Origin: SIG351 sp045627045
GTDB taxonomy: Bacteria; Bacillota; Clostridia; HGM11327
Direction of reading: 5' to 3'
NCBI GenBank assembly: GCA_045627045.1
Contig: JAZQMY010000005.1
Location: forward strand, 1 to 64,000
DNA length: 64,000 nucleotides
Shown here: positions 1 through 8,430 of the stretch, piece by piece
Layout: every line of letters begins with the position of its first letter
Numbering within the stretch: the stretch's first letter is position 1
The notes under the pieces: model-generated
Databases searched by the model: none
Seen by the model: only the letters and a program-made list of their open reading frames with translations
Told to the model about the DNA's origin: nothing
Made by a program: the position numbers and the translations under genes

Positions 1-749
1 TACAGCACATCATCTATTGTGTACTCAAAATTCACGTCTGTTCTTTTGGCTTTGATCTCTTCAAACAGTTCACGTACCGTGGCTTCGGCTTCCTTGCATT
101 GTTCAAGAAGAATGTCCGGATCGGTGATCATAGGAGAATTATTTGTTGTTGTAAAAAAACATACTCTTCCGTCTTTTTTTACATCAACTGATAAATTATT
201 CCTGGTTTTTATTCCGTTGATAAAACGATCATAACTAATTGCGTAGAAGTCACCGTCGTCTCTGGCTAATGTAAGTGTGTATTCGCTTATATCTCCGTAA
301 TTTTCTGTAAGCCATCCTGCTGCGATTTCTTTTGCCTCTTCAAGCTGTATTTCTTTGTCAGATATGGGAGGAAAATTTAATATAGAAAAATAACAAAATT
401 TATTGTTAAAAAAAATTATACGGACGTTTTCGTCAGGAGAATAATATTGATCATATCTGCCATCGCCAAATGTGTTATTGGTTGAATCATGATAGAAAGT
501 TTCAAACTGTTCTCCGTAGTAGTTAAATGTTTTTGTATCTCCGATCTTTTCTTCAAGCACATATTCAACAGATCTGATTGAAGGCTTTATTTTTGCTAAT
601 TCATTACCGCTGAGATATTCGAATAATGAAGCGGAAGAAAGCGATTCTTCATAATATAGTACAGGCTTTCCTGTATCAACTTTTTGGGGCGTGCAGCCGG
701 CAAACATGATGATAATAAAAGTCAAAACAAGTAATAATATCTTTTTCAT
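1..749 (-). CDS. Putative lipoprotein, 3' end beyond the window
   Basis: Reading leftward from an ATG at 747-749 the frame stays open to base 1, giving about 249 residues with no stop, so the C-terminus is cut off by the window edge. The start follows an AAGGAG site by 8-9 bases. The N-terminus is a lipoprotein signal: Met-Lys-Lys, a hydrophobic run, then a lipobox ending FAGC with Cys19 as the likely lipidated residue. The rest is soluble, with many acidic and aromatic residues and no further membrane segment. I do not recognise a family; PepSY/DUF-type extracellular domains are possible but not shown. Expected location is the outer face of the cytoplasmic membrane. Confidence 0.75.
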   Translation of the reverse strand, partial: MKKILLLVLTFIIIMFAGCTPQKVDTGKPVLYYEESLSSASLFEYLSGNELAKIKPSIRSVEYVLEEKIGDTKTFNYYGEQFETFYHDSTNNTFGDGRYDQYYSPDENVRIIFFNNKFCYFSILNFPPISDKEIQLEEAKEIAAGWLTENYGDISEYTLTLARDDGDFYAISYDRFINGIKTRNNLSVDVKKDGRVCFFTTTNNSPMITDPDILLEQCKEAEATVRELFEEIKAKRTDVNFEYTIDDVL

Positions 750-962
750 AAAATGGAACTCCTTTCAAAATAGTGATTTTGTTGTTTTACATCTTGCAGA
801 GACTGTTTATCTGCATTCCCGGTTTTTCTCTGCCCTCCTTTCCTTCTGTTTCTATCATATACAACAATATCGATTTTGTCAAGCACTTTTTTACGTCGTT
901 CACAAAATATTTACAAATGTTAATTATTTTCACAAAAATGCGGCATTTTTGCCGCTTTTCCC

Positions 963-998
963 AATAAAAAATCTGCCGGGGAAGAGCCTCCGGCAGAT
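963..998 (-). terminator. Intrinsic terminator of the nanA-like gene
   Basis: A 9-bp stem (ATCTGCCGG with CCGGCAGAT, 971-979 and 990-998) is followed on the minus strand by a run of T, 30 bases after the stop of the aldolase gene. Confidence 0.85.
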
Positions 999-1027
999 CG
1001 GAAATTATGATATTTGTTGTGAATTGA

Positions 1028-1921
1028 TCAGAGAGCGAGACCTGCGCTGATAAGGTCTGCTTTGAACTGCGCAAGCTCCTCGGCGCTGAATTCAGGGTTC
1101 GGGAACACGAGACTGCCCATATCGATGCCCTTGAGCTTGAGAGCTTCTTTTACCGTTGCAAAACAGCTGTCATTTTTGATCAGTACATGAACGACCTTGT
1201 TGATGTCGTACTGGATTGATCTTGCCTTTTCGATGTCGCCTGCCTGGAATGCGTTGTAGAGAGCAGTGTATTTTTCAGGCATTACGTTGTATGTTGAGCC
1301 GATACCGCCGTCTGCACCCATTGAGAGGCCTGCAAGAAGCATTTCATCAGGTCCGTTTATAACGTTGATATTTCCGTTGTTGATCATCTTGATTCTTGAG
1401 AGGAGGTAGTAGTTCGGAAGAGTGAACTTGCATCCGATAATATTATCTACTGAAATGAGCTCTTCAAATATCGACTCAAGATTTGCGCCAAGCATAAGAG
1501 GAGTAACGTAAACGAGGAGCGGAAGAGATGTGAGTGAAGCAATTTCCTTGTAGTAGCGGACGAGCTCCTTGCTTGTGTGACCGTAATAAGCGTTCGGAGC
1601 CATTGAAGAAATGGCGTCGGCACCTGATTTTTCAGCATGAGCAATGAGCTGTTTTACGTCTAGAAAGTTCGGGCCGCCTACGTGAGCAATAATCTTTCCT
1701 CTGCCGTTATTTTCATCAATAACTGTTTCAAGTGCTTCCATTCTTGTGCTTACAGGAAGAACCGGGCCTTCGCCGGTAGCTCCGCAAACATAGAAACCGT
1801 TTACACCGCCCTTGAGATCGTGCTCAACGAGCTGCCTCATTGCTGTTTTATTGAGCTTCTCGTCTTTGTCGAAAGGCGTAGGAAGAGCAGGCATAATGCC
1901 TTTGAACATTATTTTATTCAT
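1028..1921 (-). CDS. nanA: N-acetylneuraminate lyase-like aldolase (DapA/NanA family)
   Basis: A 297-residue class I aldolase of the dihydrodipicolinate synthase/N-acetylneuraminate lyase superfamily, cytoplasmic. The family hallmarks are present: GATGEG at 47-52, the catalytic Tyr138 and the Schiff-base Lys165 in the string GCKFT. The choice of NanA over DapA rests on GPDEM at 190-194 and GSTYNVMP near 208, which resemble the Asp-Glu sialic-acid contacts of sialate lyases. GATGEG rather than the usual GSTGE, and YVTP instead of YNIP, are deviations, so another 2-keto-3-deoxy sugar acid could be the substrate. The start is preceded by AAGGAAGG. It stands alone, with its own strong promoter and terminator and no nan transporter nearby. 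Confidence 0.7.
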   Translation of the reverse strand: MNKIMFKGIMPALPTPFDKDEKLNKTAMRQLVEHDLKGGVNGFYVCGATGEGPVLPVSTRMEALETVIDENNGRGKIIAHVGGPNFLDVKQLIAHAEKSGADAISSMAPNAYYGHTSKELVRYYKEIASLTSLPLLVYVTPLMLGANLESIFEELISVDNIIGCKFTLPNYYLLSRIKMINNGNINVINGPDEMLLAGLSMGADGGIGSTYNVMPEKYTALYNAFQAGDIEKARSIQYDINKVVHVLIKNDSCFATVKEALKLKGIDMGSLVFPNPEFSAEELAQFKADLISAGLAL

Positions 1922-1981
1922 CGTATGTATCCTTCCTTTCCGCTTGTGCGGAAAAAAATATTATTTGCAAAAAGCATTTTT

Positions 1982-2010
1982 ATTATAAGATATTTTGCAG
2001 ACTGTGTCAA
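1982..2010 (-). promoter_or_regulatory. Sigma-A-type promoter of the nanA-like gene
   Basis: Minus strand TTGACA (2005-2010), 17-base spacer, TATAAT (1982-1987); both boxes match consensus fully. Confidence 0.85.
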
Positions 2011-2038
2011 GTACCTTTTACTGCTTTTTTAACAAAAA

Positions 2039-3538
2039 TCAGAGCTTGTATATGTCTTTCATCTTATTTTCGAGGTAGTCAAGGTAGATATCGGGATCGA
2101 AGGGCTCTCCAAGCACTTTGCCCAGAAGCTCCGGCGGCGTGAAAAGATGTCCGCATTTCCATATGTTTTCCTTGCCCCATTCGTTCACGGGAATAAAGTC
2201 TCCATCTGCCATACATTTGACGACGTTGATATTTTTCTGCATTTCCCTGAGAAACTGTGCACCGTAGGCAGAGCCGAGCGCATATGACGGGAAATAGCCT
2301 ATTGCTCCTCCTGACCAGTGGCTGTCCTGAAGAACGCCGTGCCTGTCATCGGGAACATCAACGCCGAGATATTCCTTATATAGCCTGTTCCATTCGGCAG
2401 GAAGATCATGTACGGCAAGCTCACCTGCCATGACTCTCTTTTCAAGCTCGTAGCGTATCATAACGTGAAGGGAATACGTCACTTCGTCTGCCTCTGTGCG
2501 GATGAGAGATGGCTCAGCCTTGTTCAGTGCACGATAAAGCTCTTCCGGGGAATGATTTGAAATCGACGGGAAAAGCTCTGCAAGCTTCGGGTAAATGAGA
2601 TATATGAATTCACGGCTTCTGCCGAGAATGTTTTCATAAAAACGGCTCTGGCTTTCGTGTATCCCCATTGAAACGCCGCCGTCAAGCACGGTATAAGCAA
2701 GGCTTTCATCACTGCCCATATCGTAGAGTGCATGGCCTGCCTCGTGGATCACGGAATACATAGACGATGCAAAGTTTTCACGGTAGTAGTGGGTTGTGAT
2801 TCTCTCATCAAGATGCGAACCGAGGGATGTGGTGAAGGGATGCTCTGTCGTTGAAAGACTGAGATGTGAGCGGTCGGTTTGCATTATGTTCAGAATGTAT
2901 TCCGAAAGCTCTGCCTGTTTGTCCTCGGGGAAGTCGCCATAGAGGAATGAATCGTCAACGGGAGCTGACTGTTTGATTTTTTCGATGAGAGGAACGAGGC
3001 GTGCCTTCAATTTGCCGAAGAAAGCATCACAAACGGATTTGCTGAGACCTTCCTCGTATTCGTTGAGCCAATAGTCATATGGATCTTTGCCGGGAGCAAA
3101 ATAGCCGGCAAATTTTCTGTTCGTATCAAAAATTCTCTGCAGAAACGGTTCAAACAACGCAAAATCGCTGTTTTCCTTTGCTGTGTGCCAGACATCATCG
3201 GCTTCAACAAGAAGCATCTGATATTCTGTGTATTCGTTCAGCGGAACCTTCTTCATCATATATGTGTTCTTTGAAAGCAGAAAAACCTCTCTTTTCTCCT
3301 TTTCGGAGAGGACGCCCCTGTGCTCATTCAGAAAATCAAGCAGTAAAACTGTATCCTCGCCGGTGGAGAGATTGTAGAGCTCCTCGCTCAGTATCGAGTA
3401 GGTGTGCGCTCTGTTTGAAGCTGTTCCTTTCGGAGCCGTTGTGGCACCGTCGTAATAGAGAAGCTCAAGAGCATGCTGATAAGCACTCATTTTTGCTTGA
3501 AGGAGAGACAATTTGTTTTTTGCTTCGTCTATATTCAT
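2039..3538 (-). CDS. M32 family metallocarboxypeptidase (carboxypeptidase Taq)
   Basis: A 499-residue zinc carboxypeptidase, the usual family length. It removes C-terminal amino acids from peptides in the cytoplasm. The zinc motif HEAGH lies at 265-269, with the family-specific DERITTHY string just before it and HESQSRFYEN (294-303) carrying the further conserved family residues. There is no signal peptide. The gene is single, with its own promoter (3570-3598), divergent from the flavodoxin-like gene. Nothing looks truncated. Confidence 0.95.
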   Translation of the reverse strand: MNIDEAKNKLSLLQAKMSAYQHALELLYYDGATTAPKGTASNRAHTYSILSEELYNLSTGEDTVLLLDFLNEHRGVLSEKEKREVFLLSKNTYMMKKVPLNEYTEYQMLLVEADDVWHTAKENSDFALFEPFLQRIFDTNRKFAGYFAPGKDPYDYWLNEYEEGLSKSVCDAFFGKLKARLVPLIEKIKQSAPVDDSFLYGDFPEDKQAELSEYILNIMQTDRSHLSLSTTEHPFTTSLGSHLDERITTHYYRENFASSMYSVIHEAGHALYDMGSDESLAYTVLDGGVSMGIHESQSRFYENILGRSREFIYLIYPKLAELFPSISNHSPEELYRALNKAEPSLIRTEADEVTYSLHVMIRYELEKRVMAGELAVHDLPAEWNRLYKEYLGVDVPDDRHGVLQDSHWSGGAIGYFPSYALGSAYGAQFLREMQKNINVVKCMADGDFIPVNEWGKENIWKCGHLFTPPELLGKVLGEPFDPDIYLDYLENKMKDIYKL

Positions 3539-3569
3539 ATAATATTCTCCTTGAATTTATTGTAAAAAT

Positions 3570-3598
3570 ATTATACTACTTTATTCTGCCTTTGTAAA
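3570..3598 (-). promoter_or_regulatory. Promoter of the M32 peptidase gene
   Basis: Minus strand TTTACA (3593-3598), 17 bases, TATAAT (3570-3575). Confidence 0.75.
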
Positions 3599-3618
3599 GC
3601 GGAATGCGATATATACTA

Positions 3619-3647
3619 TTGACAAAAAAGAGAGGAATTGATATAAT
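3619..3647 (+). promoter_or_regulatory. Consensus promoter of the reductase-azlCD operon
   Basis: TTGACA (3619-3624), 17-base spacer, TATAAT (3642-3647), back to back with the peptidase promoter. Confidence 0.9.
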
Positions 3648-3682
3648 TATCCTGCAAAAAACGGACAGAAAAGGAAAATAAA

Positions 3683-4234
3683 ATGATTTTATTCATAAAT
3701 GCCTGCATCAGGAAAGAATCAAGAACAAAAAGGCTCGCAGAGGCACTTCTGGAAAAGCTCGGCGGCGAATGTGAAGAGCTTGATCTCAGTAAAGATAAAT
3801 TTTATCCATTGGATGCGGCGGCACTTGAGAAAAGAAATGAGCTTACAGCACAAAAGAGGCTTGATGATGAAATGTTTGAGCCTGCACGCCGCTTTGCCTC
3901 GGCAGATACGGTAGTGATAGCGGCACCGTACTGGGATATGTCATTTCCTGCGAGCCTGAAAGCTTATATCGAGAATATATGCGTTATGGGAATTGCATCG
4001 TGCTACGATGAGAACGGAGCTCCAAAGGGCTTATGCAGAGCAAAGAAGCTGTATTATGTTACGACCGCAGGAGGAAAATATTTCGGCGAATTCAGCTACG
4101 AGCAGATAAAGTCGCTTGCGGTTTTCTATTTCGGGATACCCGAGGTGAAGCTCATTTTTGCCGAAAATCTTGATATTTACGGAAATGATCCGGAGAAAAT
4201 ACTGACTGACGCAATAAACGCCATTGAAATATAA
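3683..4234 (+). CDS. Flavodoxin-fold NAD(P)H oxidoreductase
   Basis: A 183-residue protein of the NQO1/AzoR-type flavodoxin-like fold, which uses FMN and NAD(P)H to reduce quinones, azo compounds or similar acceptors in the cytoplasm. Visible features are the N-terminal beta strand and phosphate loop (INACIRKESRTKRLAE), the APYWDMSFPASLKAYIE stretch that contacts the isoalloxazine ring in this family, and TTAGG near residue 132. The true substrate cannot be read from the sequence. It is the first gene of an operon with azlC and azlD, 26 bases upstream of azlC, which does not itself suggest a role. Confidence 0.85.
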   Translation: MILFINACIRKESRTKRLAEALLEKLGGECEELDLSKDKFYPLDAAALEKRNELTAQKRLDDEMFEPARRFASADTVVIAAPYWDMSFPASLKAYIENICVMGIASCYDENGAPKGLCRAKKLYYVTTAGGKYFGEFSYEQIKSLAVFYFGIPEVKLIFAENLDIYGNDPEKILTDAINAIEI

Positions 4235-4260
4235 TAATTGTGGCAAAAGGGAATGATCTC

Positions 4261-4935
4261 ATGAAGAAATCGATATTTAAGACGGTCCTCAAGGACACTA
4301 TCCCGGTTATGACTGGATATATTGTTCTCGGAATAGGCTTCGGCATAATAATGGAAGTAAACGGCTTTCCGATGCTGTGGGCGGTGCTGATGAGCGTTTT
4401 AATTTACGCAGGCTCTATGCAATATGCGGCAATAGGCCTTTTTACCGGCGGCGCATCGTTTGTTACCGTTGCACTCACAACGCTGGCGGTGAATGCGAGA
4501 CATATATTCTACGGAATATCGATGATAGATAAATACAAAGGAATCGGCTCGAAAAAGCCGTATATGATATTTGCTCTCACGGATGAGACGTATTCGCTTG
4601 TCTGTATGGGAGAGCATGGCGCAGATTATTGTTTTCTTGTTTCGCTCCTGAATCATATTTATTGGGTGCTCGGAACGTTTCTCGGCTGTGTGATAGGGAA
4701 TACGATAGCGTTCAATACAAAGGGCATTGATTTTGCGCTGACGGCATTGTTCATTACTATATTTACGGATCAGTGGATGAAGACAAAGGATCATTTTTCT
4801 GCTCTTGCAGGGCTGGGGGCAAGCGTTGTAAGCCTTTTGATATTCGGAAAAGAGAGCTTTCTTATTCCTGCGATGATAGGAATAGCAGTATTGCTTGCGG
4901 TCAGAATGAGAACGGAGGCAAAAAATGACAAATAA
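4261..4935 (+). CDS. azlC: AzlC family branched-chain amino acid exporter, large subunit
   Basis: A 224-residue polytopic membrane protein with about six to seven hydrophobic segments and AzlC-type strings (GYIVLGIGFG, AVLMSVLIYAGSMQ, NARHIFYG, FALTDETYS). With AzlD it forms a two-part exporter for branched-chain amino acids or analogues. An in-frame GTG lies upstream at 4240, but the AAAAGGGA site fits the ATG at 4261 better. The stop overlaps the start of azlD by 11 bases, which suggests translational coupling. Confidence 0.92.
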   Translation: MKKSIFKTVLKDTIPVMTGYIVLGIGFGIIMEVNGFPMLWAVLMSVLIYAGSMQYAAIGLFTGGASFVTVALTTLAVNARHIFYGISMIDKYKGIGSKKPYMIFALTDETYSLVCMGEHGADYCFLVSLLNHIYWVLGTFLGCVIGNTIAFNTKGIDFALTALFITIFTDQWMKTKDHFSALAGLGASVVSLLIFGKESFLIPAMIGIAVLLAVRMRTEAKNDK

Positions 4936-5251
4936 CGAAATCATAATTTCAATAGCGATAATTTCCGTTGTCACTGCTGCTGTGAGATTCCTGCCGTTTG
5001 CCGTTTTTTCGGGGAAGAATATTCCCAAAGCGGTGACTGAGATGGGAAAGCTGCTTCCGCCTGCGATAATGGGAATGCTTGTGGTTTATTGCCTGAAGGA
5101 TACCGGCTTTGCATCTGCGGCAGATTTTGCCCCGGCACTTATCTCTGCGGTGGTGGTTGTGGTGAGCTATATAATAAAGAAGAACACGCTCGTGAGCATC
5201 ATAGGCGGAACTGTCTGCTATATGCTGCTTATTCAGTTTGTGTTTGTCTGA
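4925..5251 (+). CDS. azlD: AzlD family branched-chain amino acid exporter, small subunit
   Basis: A 108-residue protein with four hydrophobic segments and the AzlD signatures RFLPF (21-25) and LPPAIMGMLVVYCL (44-57). This small subunit is always found with AzlC and is needed for export. It overlaps azlC by 11 bases and is last in the operon. Confidence 0.92.
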   Translation: MTNNEIIISIAIISVVTAAVRFLPFAVFSGKNIPKAVTEMGKLLPPAIMGMLVVYCLKDTGFASAADFAPALISAVVVVVSYIIKKNTLVSIIGGTVCYMLLIQFVFV

Positions 5252-5322
5252 AACAGACATAAAAATATACTAGAAAATAAAACTATTATTATAAAATTTT
5301 CCACGAAAATATTATAAGGCTA

Positions 5323-5351
5323 TTGACAATTACAGCTATGGGATGTAGAAT
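5323..5351 (+). promoter_or_regulatory. Promoter of the DUF6273 lipoprotein gene
   Basis: TTGACA (5323-5328), 17 bases, TAGAAT (5346-5351). Confidence 0.85.
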
Positions 5352-5392
5352 AGAATTGTCAGAAAAAATAACTACTTATTTTGGAGGGAAAA

Positions 5393-7000
5393 ATGAAAAA
5401 AGTATTATCAGCTATTCTGGTAATTGCATTGACAGGAATGCTTTTCGCAGGATGCACGCCGGCGCAGACTGCTGAGCCGACCAAGGCACCGGAAGAGACA
5501 CCCGAAGCAACACCGGATACTACACCGGAGGCCACTCCGGCAGACCCATTTGAAGAACTCTATACAAGTGCTCTTGAACTCTTTAACAGCGGCGACTATG
5601 CGGCAGCAAAAAAGACGTTCAAAAAAATCAGTAACTGGAAAAAATACAAAGATGTTGCAGACCTTGTAGAGCAATGTGACGAAAAGATAAAGGATGCGGA
5701 TTATGCAGCTGCAGAACTTCTTGTCGAACAAGGCAAAATTAAGGAAGCAATTCAGGCTTTCAGGCTCCTTATGGGTTACAGGGATTCGAAACAGAGAGCA
5801 GATGATTTGCAGAATCAGCTTTACGGAAAGATTTATAATGAGACAAAGGTAGGCAGCAGCTATTTCTTCGGAAGATATGAGCAGGATAATAATCCTGAGA
5901 ACGGCGCTGAGGAAATTGAATGGATCATTGCAGGCAAGCAGGACGGCAAATTCCTTCTTGTTTCAAAATATGCGCTTTTCCCGATGGCATATGATACCAC
6001 GGGAGAAGATGTAACTTGGGAGAATTCAGAGCTTCGCAAATATCTCAACAGTCAGTTCATCAAGGATGCATTCTCAGGTGAGGAGCAGACAAAGCTTGTA
6101 AAGACGCTTGTCACAGCTGCTGACGATATTTCCGGAAACGATACATTGGATTGGGTATTTATTCTCAGCATGATTGAAGCCGATACATTCCTTTCAAAGG
6201 ATCAAAGGCAGGTTTACCCGACTGAATATGCGCTTGCTCTTGGCACACAGATAAATGCGGATAACAAGCACTGCTGGTGGTGGCTCAGAAACCATGGAAC
6301 GCTCGGCGCACTCAGACAGGCCATTTGCTATACAATAGGTGATACGGAAGGTACAGGACATGACTTCAATACAGCAGAAAGAGGCATTGTTCCTGCAATA
6401 TGGATTACTGCAAGTGAGCTCGGCCCGGAAGTAGGTGAAATCATTCTCTACGGATACTATGAGCAGGATAACAACATTGAAAACGGTGATGAGCCTATTG
6501 AATGGGTAATTCTTGATAAGACCGATGGCGCATTGCTCCTCAATGCCGCATATGCACTTTTTCCGATGGCTTTTGACACAACAGGCAATATTGTAACATG
6601 GGAAACATCGGAAATCCGTGCTTACCTTAACAGCACGTTCATTGCAGATGCATTTGACGGTATAGATTACAGAATAGTCGAAACAACGAATGAGCCCGAT
6701 AACGAGAAATCAGGCAACACAACAGTGGACAAAGTGTTCCTTCTAAGTGTAAATGAGATTTTCAAATATATCAAGACGGATCCTTTGAAACAGAGATATC
6801 CTACTGAATATGCTTACGCTCAGGGCACGGCTATCAGTGATTCAAATCAGCATTGCTGGTGGTGGACAAGAAACATAGGCGATGTCGGTGAGGAAACAGC
6901 AGTAGTTGTTTACTCAATCGGAGAAATCGATACGGGTGGCGGACATAGATTCAATACTCCTGAAAGAGGCGTTGTTCCTTCACTCAGAATAACTTACTGA
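5393..7000 (+). CDS. Lipoprotein with repeat helices and two DUF6273-like domains
   Basis: A 535-residue surface lipoprotein. The ATG at 5393 follows GGAGGG by 4-5 bases; an in-frame TTG at 5381 lies before the ribosome site and is excluded. The signal ends in FAGC (Cys21). A Thr/Pro/Glu-rich linker (26-50) is followed by a helical TPR-like part (52-140). Two copies of one domain then follow (about 153-340 and 350-535). Each has YEQDNN, an IEWI/IEWV strand, YPTEYA, and a Trp run (CWWWLRN, CWWWTRN) with a C-terminal RG(I/V)VP. This matches what I know as DUF6273, common in gut Clostridia surface proteins and of unknown function. The two copies are clearly diverged duplicates. Confidence 0.85.
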   Translation: MKKVLSAILVIALTGMLFAGCTPAQTAEPTKAPEETPEATPDTTPEATPADPFEELYTSALELFNSGDYAAAKKTFKKISNWKKYKDVADLVEQCDEKIKDADYAAAELLVEQGKIKEAIQAFRLLMGYRDSKQRADDLQNQLYGKIYNETKVGSSYFFGRYEQDNNPENGAEEIEWIIAGKQDGKFLLVSKYALFPMAYDTTGEDVTWENSELRKYLNSQFIKDAFSGEEQTKLVKTLVTAADDISGNDTLDWVFILSMIEADTFLSKDQRQVYPTEYALALGTQINADNKHCWWWLRNHGTLGALRQAICYTIGDTEGTGHDFNTAERGIVPAIWITASELGPEVGEIILYGYYEQDNNIENGDEPIEWVILDKTDGALLLNAAYALFPMAFDTTGNIVTWETSEIRAYLNSTFIADAFDGIDYRIVETTNEPDNEKSGNTTVDKVFLLSVNEIFKYIKTDPLKQRYPTEYAYAQGTAISDSNQHCWWWTRNIGDVGEETAVVVYSIGEIDTGGGHRFNTPERGVVPSLRITY

Positions 7001-7036
7001 TATATTCAGAATGAAAAATCAAGACTAAATATAAAA

Positions 7037-7071
7037 GACCCCTCGGAAATTTCCGAGGGGTCAGCTTTTTA
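7037..7071. terminator. Bidirectional terminator between convergent genes
   Basis: A 26-base perfect palindrome (GACCCCTCGGAAA and its complement, 7037-7062), T-rich on both sides. It serves the lipoprotein gene on plus and the metY-metA operon on minus. Confidence 0.9.
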
Positions 7072-7143
7072 TTAATGATTTTTTGGATTGAATCACACTG
7101 AATTACCTTTTTGGTGATGATTATCAGGCGGTGAGATCAGAAG

Positions 7144-7473
7144 TCATTCTTCTTCGGGAATATCTTCCTCATCGGCAGGAGCGAAAAGTTCCTCAACCAG
7201 ATCAGATGCGCTTTCATAGAATTCATATGGCACATAGAATCTTATTCTCTCGTGCATGATTCCTATGCTTGATGTGATGCCTGCACCGAGAACGCTTTTT
7301 GTGATATAAGGGATGTTATTCTGCTTGAAAACATCCTCAAGAGTACCACTCCAGAGCGACTCTTTTTCCGTAACAAGGCAGAGATCCTCTGCAATCGGTT
7401 CACGCACACGCTTACTGCCGCAAACGGGACAGCGCTTTCCTTCAAAAATTGAATTACATCTTTCACAGTACAT
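7144..7473 (-). CDS. Small zinc-ribbon protein (DUF2007-like)
   Basis: A 109-residue soluble protein. The ATG at 7471-7473 has a GGAGG site; an upstream in-frame ATG at 7494 would place that site inside the gene. Two CxxC pairs (CERC 3-6, CPVC 14-17) form a zinc ribbon at the N-terminus. The following region (about 30-95) looks like the DUF2007 putative signal-transducing domain, and the tail is very acidic. The function is unknown. It is third in the metY-metA operon, 17 bases after metA, so it is co-transcribed with methionine genes, but similar proteins occur elsewhere and a methionine role is only a possibility. Confidence 0.7.
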   Translation of the reverse strand: MYCERCNSIFEGKRCPVCGSKRVREPIAEDLCLVTEKESLWSGTLEDVFKQNNIPYITKSVLGAGITSSIGIMHERIRFYVPYEFYESASDLVEELFAPADEEDIPEEE

Positions 7474-7490
7474 AATACATATCCTCCGTA

Positions 7491-8408
7491 TCATTTTATG
7501 TCGCAGATATCATAAGGTGTGGTCTGGTAAACGAAATAGTTGAGCCAGTTTGAATAGAGAAGATTTGCGTGCGAACGCCACGTAACGATAGGCTGCTTTG
7601 TGGGATCGTCATCGGGAAAATAGTTTTTAGGGACTTCAATCGGCTTGCCCTGCGATACGTCACGAACGTACTCTTTGTTGAGAGTGAGCGCATCGTATTC
7701 GGAGTGACCTGTAATGAATATCTGACGGCCGTTTTCAGTCATCATGGCATAAATGCCTGCCTCTTTTGATGAAGCGAGAATCTTTATTTCAGGTACTTTT
7801 TCAATATCTTCACGTCTGACAGTGGTGTGACGTGAGTGAGGCACCATGAACACCTCGTCAAAGCCTCTTAAAAGGATGGACTTTTTGTAGTCGGCGGTAT
7901 GCGGAAACACGCCAAAAAGCTTCTTGTCAAGCTTGTATTTTTTGATGCCGAAATGATAATAAAGACCTGCCTGTGCACCCCAGCATATATGGAACGTGCT
8001 GAAAACGTGAGTCTTGCTCCATTCCATTATTTCACAGAGCTCATTCCAATATTCGACCTCTTCAAATTCGAGCTGTTCGACAGGCGCACCTGTAATTATC
8101 ATTCCGTCGAAGTTCTGATTCCTGATGTCATCAAAGCATTCATAGAAAGAGAGCAGATGCTCTTCTGATGTGTTTTTTGAGCGGTGCGTCTTTGTGTGGA
8201 GCAGAGTAAGCTCTACCTGAAGCGGTGTGTTTCCGAGAAGACGTGAAAGCTGGGTTTCTGTGTCGATCTTTGTGGGCATAAGGTTGAGAAGAAGGATCTT
8301 CAGAGGTCTTATGTCCTGCGTGATGGCACGGGTTTCGGTCATAACGAATATGTTTTCGTCGGTGAGCGTTTTTGTTGCCGGCAACTCGTTAGGAATTTTT
8401 ATAGGCAT
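7491..8408 (-). CDS. metA: Homoserine O-acetyltransferase (MetA family)
   Basis: A 305-residue MetA-type homoserine acyltransferase, first committed step of methionine synthesis. The catalytic Cys142 (HICWGAQ) is at the family position. Residue 111 is Glu (GAPVEQLEFEEV). Published work on this family ties Glu111 to acetyl-CoA and Gly111 to succinyl-CoA, so the product should be O-acetylhomoserine, which the neighbouring MetY uses. The gene lies 22 bases downstream of metY in the same transcript. Despite its frequent annotation as a succinyltransferase, the acetyl activity is better supported here. Confidence 0.93.
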   Translation of the reverse strand: MPIKIPNELPATKTLTDENIFVMTETRAITQDIRPLKILLLNLMPTKIDTETQLSRLLGNTPLQVELTLLHTKTHRSKNTSEEHLLSFYECFDDIRNQNFDGMIITGAPVEQLEFEEVEYWNELCEIMEWSKTHVFSTFHICWGAQAGLYYHFGIKKYKLDKKLFGVFPHTADYKKSILLRGFDEVFMVPHSRHTTVRREDIEKVPEIKILASSKEAGIYAMMTENGRQIFITGHSEYDALTLNKEYVRDVSQGKPIEVPKNYFPDDDPTKQPIVTWRSHANLLYSNWLNYFVYQTTPYDICDIK

Positions 8409-8430
8409 TTATTACACCTTGCCTTTCTTT

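Noticed and set aside
934..960. Plus-strand terminator GCGGCATTTTTGCCGC followed by TTTT
   Set aside because: No plus-strand gene ends upstream; the stem is only 5 bp and it lies beyond the stronger minus-strand terminator at 963-998.
4399..5028. 209-residue open frame opposite azlC-azlD
   Set aside because: Antisense to two clear membrane genes with no ribosome site.
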